Shown piece after piece: positions 1 to 9,440 of a stretch of DNA of 49,988 bases. Every line of letters begins with the position of its first letter. Within the stretch, counting starts at the first letter, position 1. The translations under genes and the position numbers were made by a program. Under the pieces are notes generated by a model. The model had not been told where the DNA came from. It saw only the letters and a list, made by a program, of their open reading frames with translations, and did not search any database. This DNA is from Monosiga brevicollis MX1 (Eukaryota; Opisthokonta; Choanoflagellata; Craspedida; Salpingoecidae), in contig NW_001865075.1 in the NCBI RefSeq assembly GCF_000002865.3, positions 191,811-241,798 on the forward strand. Reading direction: 5' to 3'.

Positions 1-783
1 TGTGTGATGAATCAACTTGCAGGGAGTAAGTACCGCGCCAATGGCAATGGGTCACTGTCTGTTTCGATTTGCGAGTGTGTCTGTCGGATGTGATGATGAA
101 CAGGGGACACCTCTCATGCTGGTGGTTTGCTGATGTGTTGGGACGTGGTGTGATGCTCCATGGCCTACGCTTCGTCGATTTGACATGGGCCGGGGCTGTA
201 TGTATGGCGTGTGTGTGATGAATCAACTTGCAGAAAGTAAGTACCGCGTCAATAGCAATGGGTCACTGTCTGTTTCGATTTGCGAGTGTGTCTGTCGGAT
301 GTGATGATGAACAGGGGACACCTCTCATGCTGGTGGTTTGCTGATGTGCTGGGACATGGTGTGATGCTCCATGGCCTACGCTTCGTCGATTTGACATGGG
401 CCGGGGCTGTATGTATGGCGTGTGTGTGATAAATCATCAACTTACAGGTTGTAAGTACCGCGTCGGCAGCAACAGGTCACTGTCTGTTTCGATTTGCGAG
501 TGTGTCTGTCGGATGTGATGATGAACAGGGGACACCTCTCATGCTGGTGGTTTGCTGATGTGCTGGGACATGGTGTGATGCTCCATGGCCTACGCTTCGT
601 CGATTTGACATGGGCCGGGGCTGTATGTATGGCGTGTGTGTGATAAATCATCAACTTACAGGTTGTAAGTACCGCGTCGGCAGCAACAGGTCACTGTCTG
701 TTTCGATTTGCGAGTGTGTCTGTTGGATGTGATGATGAACAGGGGACACCTCTCATGCTGGTGGTTTGCTGATGTGCTGGGAC
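1..783. repeat. Tandem repeat, ~212-bp unit, 3.7 copies
   Basis: Nearly identical units start at about 1, 212, 423 and 636; the last breaks off at about 783. Units 3 and 4 share a few differences from units 1 and 2 (a TTACAGGTTGTAAGT junction instead of TTGCAGGGAGTAAG), so they are the most recent duplicates. Each unit has an AG acceptor-like tract followed within a few bases by a GTAAGT-like donor, as if a tiny exon or fused intron ends had been copied. A short stretch in one frame reads EQGTPLM, which resembles the start of an ankyrin repeat and would fit the gene just downstream, but stops follow, so this is weak. The region is probably intron or upstream sequence of the ankyrin-kinase-PARP gene. 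Confidence 0.9.
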
Positions 784-816
784 TGTTCATGACGTGCATG
801 ATGCTGAGCAATATAG

Positions 817-3800
817 AATGGATCTACGCCGCTGTACGATGGCCTCTGTTCCACGGACATTCTGATGTCATCGACGTCCTATTGGAGCATGGCGCAGACC
901 TTGATGCCAAAAACACAGTTAGTTTTGCCTGTGTGACCAAACCCTTATTCTGCCTTTCCGCGCGGTGCCCACCGTCGTTCTTCGCATTGTGTTAAAAGTC
1001 GCTACTTTGAACCTCCACTGTTCTTTGTGTACCGTTTGAGCTTGAATCAACTGTTGTACACGTGCTCCTTTGCTTTTTTTCGGCGCCTCAAATTTTCATC
1101 GTTTTTTGTTCGATTGCTTTCGCCTCACCTTTTTTTTAAGGCTAAGTGGGCCTCTTTCACACACCGCCGTTGCTTGGCATTGCCCCCACATTGCCACCTC
1201 TATTTTTGACCAATTCATTGCACCTCTCATCTCTCCTTTCTTCTTATGGCTTGTTCGCCCCGTTTGGCAGGAAAACCAGACACCGCTCGACTTAGCACGC
1301 CAAAACGGCCATGGCGACAAGGTGGAACGCATATTTGCAGCTTACAAGGCTGCACAAAACGCACCCCCCCATTCAACTTCTACGCAAACTGCTCCTGCTA
1401 CGCAGCTTGAGCCATCTTGGCCGCCAACGCTGCCTGACGACGTACCCACCTTGAAGGTGTGTCCAAATCACCTCGTACCAACGGCTTTTCTTCCCCCGCG
1501 GTCCAATCATCTTCATATTCGCACTCCTTTACTATTGCACTTTGGAACAGGCGACAGCCTCGGTGGTCATGGCAGTCGAAGCCTGGCTCCAGCCACTGCT
1601 GCCCACGAATGCCATCACCCACCCGTTTCCGCACCTCGACGCTTTTGTCACCAATGCCCAAAGCAACGCCGGCGTGCGAGTGTCTGCAAAAGTGATCAAA
1701 CAGAGAATTGACGAAGCGCCAGTGGATTTGCCTCAGATGGATTGGGCGGCTTTTCAAACAATTGCAGCCAACGCCCTTGCCTCGCTTGACCAGGTGTTGA
1801 AAATAGCCGAGGCCCTCGCTGCCCGCATGAGCCAATCGGACCCAGAAGCCACCACTCTTAAAGCAGAGCTCATGGCAATGCACGATCTGACGTGCCAACC
1901 CGACCTGAAGCCGGCCTTTCATGAACTTTGCGAAGCACTCACACAATGCCCCGCTCCACCTGCCCCCAGCCCTTCGGCACCGAAAACCCCCCCGGCAAAT
2001 CTCACAGCGGCCATTGACCGACTGGCTAGCCTTCAGAACGTGGGCTCGGAGCACTCACGTCTCCTGAGGACTAGCAACAACCAGATTGAGCGCCTCATAC
2101 TCGATCTCATTGATGCCCTGGATACCCTGGCGGAAATGGGAATCAAGGATACGAGTAACCGCGTTCGAAGACTGCGACAACAAGCCAAGCGCCAGCCAAT
2201 CGAACAGACACCTCCTCAGAGCTTGTCCGCAGCCTGGAAAAAACTCTGCCGGGCCCACGAGAAGCTCAGCCAATCCAATCAGAATGGTCTTGAGCCAGTT
2301 GCGCAGTGGCAACCACCTCCCGACTACGAGCATTACGCCTGGTATCAAGCGTTTGTGCATCACGAAACCCAATGCCTGGTGCAACAGCTACAAGACATGA
2401 ACAACTGGCGAGAAAAGACGATGTCCGTGCTGTCTTCGTGTATGGATCTTGCAGACAATCTGGCTGAGAGCGTTGATGATCAAACTGTATCTGCGCATAA
2501 AGAGCTAGCCGAGTTGCACGAGCAGATCAAAGCAATTTCTTTCTTTCTCCAGGCTGCGCCCCCGGACATGCGATCTGGCCTTGGGGACAGATTGAACGAA
2601 ATGAAAGCTCGACGCGACACCTTGCAAAGACAGCTTCAAGGCCCATCGGATGACGTGGCAAAGTTGGCACAACTGCTGCATCAACATTTTCCGGCCCTCC
2701 TGGTATTTTTGTGCCCGGATCAGAGCATGTTGGGAGCGCATCTCCGTACCGTGCTTGGCCCCGATCTTCCGGTCAGCCTCATCTTGGAGGCCATGACCGA
2801 AGTGGACGGATCATTGACGCTCCTCAGCCTAGGCCAACTTGAGCTGATCTACATCCAAAACCACAAGGTGTACAAAGCCCGCGCACAGCTGCCAAATTGC
2901 CCTGAGCAAGAATTGGCCGTCAAAGAGTATGCGTTTGCTCGACAGCAGCAGGATCAGTTCCGTACTTTTCTTCGCGAGCTTCGCGCCATGCGTAAGCTAC
3001 AACATGCGCACATCATTCCAGTCCTGGGCGCGCTTGTGGATGTGCGAGATGGGCATCCAAGTGCCTACCTGGTGCAGCCATGGTGTGCGCAGGGTGACCT
3101 GCAGCAGTGGTTGAGCAAGGTGACTCGCCATGTGGCCACCTCGGGCGTCATTAAAGGGCTGATGAACCAGCTGCGCACGGCCCTGGCCTTTATGCACAGC
3201 AAGGGCTTAGTGCACCGTGATGTCAAGCTGAGCAACGTCATGCTGGACGGCTCGGAGGATCACCCTAAAGTACGGCTGGGCGATTTTGACATTGCCAAGG
3301 CGGCGGCTGAAGCAACGTTGTTGCCTTGCACGGCCACTGCATCGTCGGGCACGGCAGGCTATGTCGCACCCGAGGTCCTCTTTGGCAGGGGTCGCGTGGG
3401 TGCGCGTCCAACACAGGATGCCTTTTCCTTTGGCTGCGTTCTCTACAATACCTACATGTTCCCACAGACAGTACCGCCAGCTAGCTTGCCCACGGACCAG
3501 CTGGTCGAAAAGAGCAATTGGGATCCAACAGCAACAACCACAGAAAATAAGGCCTGCAAGTTTTCGCATCTAGCTGCCGAGGTTGGTGTTGACTTTTGTG
3601 GCAGTGATGATAGCGCGATCGTTTGAGGCCGACGCTCATGCTTGCTTTTGGTGCAGATGTGCGATTCGACGAGCAGTCTATATCAGGAAACGCGTGGTTT
3701 GCTTTCCACGGATCCGATGCAACGTCCAAGTCTCCTGAGTGTTCAGGTAGTTGGAGACCAGCCCTCCACTGATGTGGGACCAGCCATTGAAGTACTGCAG

Positions 3801-4686
3801 AATGCACCCGAGCTCATATCCGAGGTGTGTCGTTCGTGCGCTTGCTGCGTTGGAGGTGGGACAAGCCGTTACCAACCTAGTGCCTTTTATGTTGCGCGTG
3901 ACAATCAATGCAATTAGGTGGCTGAGCTCTTGAAGCAGCTGGGCGCCGACGGACGAGGTCCCAGAAACATGACTGTAAAACGGGTGGAGCGTGTGCACAA
4001 TCCCGTACTGTGGGAGCGCTACCGCAGCAAGCGACGTGAGATGGCCGAGCGCACGGCAAACTACGAGCACTTTGCCCAACTCCAATCAGCTACGGTGGAT
4101 GCGCTGCCAGGCCAACCAGCCTTGCTCCGAGATATGCCGTGCCAGGAGCGCCTGCTGCTCCATGGCATTGGCCCCGATCACGAGCTGCGTGATAAGATTG
4201 TGCGCCTGGGCCTCGACTATCGCTTTGCTGGCAGCAGTGCCGGTACTCTCTTTGGGCGGGGCATCTATCAAGCCGACCACCCCGGCAAGGTGGGCGGTCG
4301 TTTGGCAAATGCTCTATCTTGTCACAGCAAAATCTTATGAGTACACACCATGTTCATAGAGTCATCAATATGCCAAGCCATCTCGCCCTAATAAGGAGCG
4401 AACATTGATCATTACGCGGGCGTTATTGGGACGTGCGTGTGCCCATAAATCCCCCGATCCCAAAGCCTTGGATGCACCCCTTTTGCCCCATGCGCCCAAT
4501 AACGAGCGGTGCGTGAGCCACAGTCGCGCTTGCATGTTATACCCCATTCCTGTCCTTTTCTTAACACGTGCATTCTTCTTTAGTTATGACTCGGTGATTG
4601 CCACGCCGGCTGGGCAGTATCGCGAGGTGATCATGTTTGACAATGCCCAAATCTACCCTGAACTGGTCGTGTACTACACGGCTTAG
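817..4686 (+). CDS. Ankyrin repeat - protein kinase - PARP catalytic domain fusion protein (5' end not resolved)
   Basis: Exons: 817-917, 1271-1456, 1551-3581, 3657-3824, 3918-4289, 4360-4508, 4584-4686; phases agree from 1271 onward. The first two encode ankyrin repeats (HGHSDVIDVLLEHGAD, then TPLDLARQNGH). A long helical linker follows, then a kinase domain: beta3 lysine in LAVKEY (codon 2922-2924), HRDVKLSN (HRD 3213-3221), DFD in place of DFG (3282-3290), APE, and the last helix in exon 3657-3824 (DPMQRPS). Exons 3918-4686 encode a PARP catalytic domain: HG at 4161-4166, GRGIY with Tyr 4266-4268, ALLGR, and Glu 4624-4626 in REVIMFD, giving the H-Y-E triad of enzymes able to add poly(ADP-ribose). 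The domain ends normally at YPELVVYY before the TAG. No glycine-rich loop is clear, so kinase activity is uncertain. Exon 817-917 seems out of frame. The start codon lies upstream or was missed. Confidence 0.85.
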
Positions 4687-5038
4687 ATTCTCTCGACAAT
4701 CTGCGGTTCGGTCCTTGCCATGGCAATGTCTCCTTCGGGTGTTGCACTGCCTGCCGAGATAAGTATGCCAACATGTTTGACAATGCCCAAATCTACCCTG
4801 AACTGGTCGTGTACTACACGGCTTAGATTCTCTCGACAATCTGCGGTTCGGTCCTTGCCATGGCAATGTCTCCTTCGGGTGTTGCACTGCCTGCCGAGAT
4901 AAGTATGCCAACATGTTTGACAATGCCCAAATCTACCCTGAACTGGTCGTGTACTACACGGCTTAGATTCTCTCGACAATCTGCGGTTCGGTCCTTGCCA
5001 TGGCAATGTCTCCTTCGGGTGTTGCACTGCCTGCCGAG
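4632..5038. repeat. Tandem triplication, 140-bp unit, containing the PARP C-terminal codons
   Basis: Copies begin at 4632, 4772 and 4912 with essentially no differences. Each holds the last codons of the PARP domain (FDNAQIYPELVVYYTA and the TAG stop) plus about 85 bp of 3' flank. The first copy is the functional exon end, because only it joins the complete upstream PARP sequence; the other two lie in the 3' flank. Near-identity implies a recent event. Confidence 0.95.
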
Positions 5039-5479
5039 GCCACACCCAAGATAAGCATGCCAACCTTCCATTTTGTATTCAAGATGACCTTGGCGCCTGC
5101 CGCTGTGCCACTGTGCTTCGGTGCCTTTGTGCCGTGCCCAAATCTCTGTATCCCTCTGTCTACATGTGGTATTATTGTTCCTCTGTGTCTCTTGTCTTCG
5201 TTTCTCTCTCTTTCAATTCATTCATTTTGTTTCTCTCTATCTCGCTCTCAGTCATCTCTCTCTTAATTGTCAGCAAAATTATATTTGTATGTGTTTGCAG
5301 GGTAAAAATACAGCTCCAACGTATTTGCATTTGCGATCGACTTGACAACCAAGCGGCGCAGCATCGATCCGGTCGCAGGATCAGGGACGGGGTGGTGGTG
5401 GTGGTGGTGTTTGTGAGACGGGGCCCCCGAATTGGGGGGCGCATCGCACCGGGTGCACTGCTGCTAGGACCGTGCCAAG
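5039..5479. other. Intergenic region, 5' flank of CCDC146
   Basis: A pyrimidine-rich stretch (5150-5270) is followed by TGTTTGCAG at about 5292-5300, a possible acceptor for a 5' UTR exon, then a (GGT)n tract near 5390-5410 and the ATG of CCDC146. No convincing coding region was seen. Confidence 0.5.
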
Positions 5480-8400
5480 ATGAAGGCCGAGGCGGCAGAG
5501 ACCGCTTTGATGGCGGCGCAAGCGCGATTGCCCGTAGACCGCTTCGCCGCGCTGCGCTCGAGCCTCGATGCCCTCGTAGCGGCGCTGGCACAACAACAAG
5601 AGACTGAAGAGGCACAGCGCCGTAAAGCTGAGCAGTTGCATACGGACGTGCAGGTGAGCCCGGCATGACATGCTACCTGGGGCCTCACTGCCACCCCAGC
5701 TTCCTCTCCGCACTCGCCTCCTCCCTCTCATCTGGCCCGTGCATGCATCGTTCCTTGAAACAGAACCAACGCCAACGGCTGGCTCAGCACGATGGCAGCA
5801 TCCTCCAAGAGGGGACCCCACAGATGGCGCTGCACCAAGAGCTTCTGACCGCCAGCAACGAGCTCACACTCGTTCATCGGAAGCTACAAGACCGCGAGGA
5901 AGCCATTGACCAGCTCAAGGAAGACCTGGCCAACGCCAAGTTTGACCTCGGCGTCTCCCTCGATAGTCGCGGTGACAGCGAGCGCATACAGCAGATTGAA
6001 CAGCAGTCAACCGGCTTGCAGGCCGAGATTGATCGTGACACGTTACAGGCCTCGGAGTTGCAGGAAGAACTTGAGTCCTTGCGCGCCACCGTTCTTGCGA
6101 GTCGCGATCGAGAGGCCGCTGCCGCGGCTACTGTACAAAGCCTCCAAAACGATATGCAGGCAGCCAACGCGCTCCCCCAACGCATTGCAAATCAGGCTGG
6201 GCTCCTCGTTAACAACAAAAACCGTTGTGCCGCTGAACTTGAGCAACTCGAGCAAACGCTGCAAAATCGGAACCAAACCCTGGTTGATTTGCGCGACAAC
6301 CTCGCCCGCGTGCAGCAGGATACCAGCGCGGTCGATGACGCCATTGAAGCCGCCATCGCCGATCGCCTGCGTCTCGAGCGACTCCAGCAACAACATGAAC
6401 TTACGATTCAGAGCACTGAAGAAGCCAGTGTCGACCTAATTGGGCAACGTGCCCTGCTTGAAACCCAAATAGATTCTGCCGCGGGCCGCCTTCACTCCCT
6501 TGATGAGCAGGTGGCTGCCATCAAACGCCATCAAGACCGTGCCTTGCGTGAGCTCAAGGCCGCCCAGAGCAAGGAGGAAACGCTACGCTTGGCACGAGAC
6601 ACGGCTGTCAAAGAACGTGACCGGGTGGCTGTCGCGGTGGATGCTCGCCGCAAAGAAGCTCTAGATATTGCCGGCGGACTAGAACGACTCGAGGCCGACC
6701 TAACCACGAGTCAGCGCGCATGGGAATCCACAGCAGGCGTCTCGCGCGCCGCCGTGGCCAAGGTACAGGGCATGCATGCCAAAAACCGCTCCCTTGAGAA
6801 GGAGCTGGCCCATCTGGTGCGCCAAAGTGCCGACTTGGCTCGGCAACATGCGGCTGTCCGTCGGGCCGTAGATCATGCAGGCGCCGAAAAGCTGCGCTCG
6901 CTGCAAGTGTTGACGGCGCAGGAACAGCACCTCAACTCGGCCGCCCTGGGCCAGCGAGATGCCAAGCGCAGCCTTGATCAAGTGGGTTCAAAGGTCACGG
7001 CCGTTGCTATGCTTCTCGGGACCGCCAAGAATGAGAAGAACCTCTGCCTCACGCAGATCAACAGCCTGCAGCAGCGCCTGGCCGAAATGCGTGACAAACA
7101 GCGCATGTTGCACACGGAAATTGAGATTCTTCGCGCCTCGGCTGAGGAGAAGGATGTCAAAATCAACGAGATCAAGGCTGACGCCGCTGCCCGTGGCGTC
7201 ATCCTTGAGGGCCTGCGCGGAGAAGTCAATAGCACACGGCAGCAAGAGCGCGAGCTGCAGACCCAGGGCAAGAATCTGGGGCGCCTCAACCAAAAGCTGT
7301 TGGAAAGCATAGAAGTGGTGGAGAAGAAACTGGCACAGCTCCGTCAGGAGCAGGAAAGCGTCGTTCGCCAACGTGACTTTCATGCCAAGGGATTGGTGCG
7401 CCGGCAACACGACTTGGCTCAGCTTTATGAGAACCTCAACGTCACCAACAACACGCTCCACCAGGGCGAGGTTGGTACACATCGGCATGCCTGCGCTCAT
7501 TTATGTCTTTGACCTGCAGCCCTCGAGCTCACTCTCTCTCACCCACTTGGCTGGCCCTGGATGGATTTGGTAGATGGAATTGCAAGAGCGCGAGCAGGAC
7601 CTGAAGCTGCTCAATGCCGAAAAGGCTGAGCTGCTTCGAGCTATCCGTCTCCTCAACAAAGCGGTGCCTGTCAAGCACAAACTACAGAACGATCTCCTGG
7701 AATCGCAGGTACAAGAGTGCCTGTGGCTCGCCGGCCGCACTCTCGCCCTTGCCACGTGCGGATCCTTTGCAGTTGCGACCGCACCTATAGCCCTGACCCC
7801 TCACGCTTGTCCCTTGGTAGCTGGAACTGGTTTCCTGTCAGAAGCGAACGTCCGAACTTGAGGAACAGCTGCAATCACATACGCGCGTACAGCGGCAGCG
7901 TCCCGAGGATGAAACAGAAGACCTTGATCCGGTGGCGCTTGAGGAAAAGGCGACGCGCTTGGCCGAACGCTTGGCCAACAAGGAGGAGCAGGTCTTGGAA
8001 CGTGACATGGTGCTTGCAGAAACCGAACGTCTTCTGGGTCGCGCTCTGCGCCGACTCGAGGCCGGCCGGGGCGACGCACTGCAGGCCACCGCCACCGCAC
8101 GCGACTTTCAGATGCGCCTCAACGAGCTGCAGCTCAAGCTCAAGGCCTGCGTGTCCGAGCTGGCCATGTACCAGACCAAGGCCTCACAGTATCAGCGCGA
8201 AGCAGACGACCTTCGCGATACACTTGAAATGGCCGAAGCCAACCTCCTGGCCAACCGCCCTCCCAATCCCGAGGTGGGTTTAGAGACAAGTCATGTCGGT
8301 TCCGCGGCAACCACACGAGGGCATCCGACATGGCACTGCTTATTGCGCCGGTCAAATTACCAGACGAGGCATGCCATTGCGCGCTCATGTTCTTGCCCTC

Positions 8401-8773
8401 GACATGCCATGGTCTTGTTTGCAGATTGAAAGCGAGTGGCAACGGTTGAAGCGCCGTTTCAAGCAGGAATGGAATGCCGCGCTATCTGCCAGTATGGATC
8501 TTACCCAAGGTTCGACACCATCGTACAGTGACACGAGTTTTTGTTTGTTTGTTCGTGTGCTTTTTCTCATTTTTTTTTTTATGCTTTGGACTGCCAGGTC
8601 TATCACAGACGCACCGCCAAGGCGATTATGTTCCAGATGCCGATGGTGCGCTTCCGATTGCAAAGCCGTTTGGTGCTCAAGCGCCCTTCAGGCCGGCCAA
8701 TCGGCCACCCAAGCTACGGCATTATCGTAATCTTGTCAAAGCCCCCGCGGAATCAGCTGTGGCCATGCCCTGA
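5480..8773 (+). CDS. CCDC146: Coiled-coil protein CCDC146 / MBO2 orthologue
   Basis: Exons 5480-5653, 5764-7470, 7574-7708, 7821-8273 (or from 7842), 8425-8509, 8598-8773; all phases close, giving about 909 residues, close to the human protein (955). Almost the whole length is heptad-rich coiled coil. The call rests on the C-terminus, where YVPDADGALPIAKPFGAQAPF matches the conserved CCDC146 ending (Y-I-P-E-A-D ... L-P-L-P-K-P-Y-G-A-L-A-P-F), and on the preceding LSMYQ-like and ESEW segments. Known role of the family: MBO2 in Chlamydomonas is a flagellar protein needed for the forward waveform; CCDC146 in mammals is a centriole/axoneme protein required for sperm flagella. The start at 5480 is the first ATG of the exon and is preceded by CCAAG. 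Confidence 0.85.
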
Positions 8774-9440
8774 GGGCTTGATAGCTTTATGGCTTGCGCC
8801 TTTGATGGCGTACTTTGCCGCTCTAGTTTTCCGAGTAAATGTCTTCTGCCCCGCTCTGGGATCCCCGCTGTGCGGACCACTTCCAGATACGGGCGTCAAG
8901 TTGATTGATTGATTGATTGAGATTCATCGGGTCGCAAAGTGGAGATAAACTTTAGGGATCGAACACTTGTTTCAATGCTTCGGTTTACAACACACAACCA
9001 ATCAAGGGCGATTCGCGGCACTTGCGAACGACATCAAAGCTCGTTCAACATTCAACATGAGCTATGGCTTAAGGATAACCCCAGCCAGAGAAAGGATTGC
9101 AAGGACTTCTTTTGTAGTCCCCGAGGTTATTGCCTGCTTGATTGAGTCTGCTCGTTTACCCTTCTTTTCTTTTCTGTTTTTCTCTTGCTTGCTCCCTCCA
9201 CAGTCATGCGCAGATTTTCGGAGTACCGGTCAGTGCAGTCTCTCATATGGCTGCCATTTCCTGCAGCCTGCAGGTCGTTTTTCTATTTTTCTGCCCAAAA
9301 AAAGAATTGAAAAAAAAAATCCTTTTCTTCAAATTAATGTCTGCAAAGTTTGTTCAGAAAATGCCCATGCTTCACAGAAGCAGAGCTGGAGGGGGGGGTG
9401 TATGAAGATCTACTCAGGGCGACCAAAGAGCGGAATTCCG
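8774..9440. other. Intergenic region between convergent genes
   Basis: Holds the 3' flanks of CCDC146 (+) and SEPSECS (-). A short (TGAT)n run is present at about 8902-8920 and A/T-rich tracts at 9290-9340. No conserved reading frame was seen. Confidence 0.6.

Noticed and set aside
249-654. Two identical minus-strand frames of 63 and 70 codons
   Set aside because: They arise from the 212-bp tandem repeat; no conserved motif.
4330-4362. In-frame TAG (4357-4359) apparently interrupting the PARP domain after SYEYTPCS
   Set aside because: An intron 4290-4359 with a GTGGGC donor and a TTCATAG acceptor removes it and joins ADHPGK to SHQYAK in phase 0, so no stop or recoding is needed.
4561-5071. 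Minus-strand open frames of 82-126 codons
   Set aside because: They are antisense shadows of the 140-bp tandem copies and repeat the same peptide.
5172-5821. Minus-strand frames of 146-164 codons over the CCDC146 start
   Set aside because: Antisense to the real first exon and its flank; no conserved blocks.
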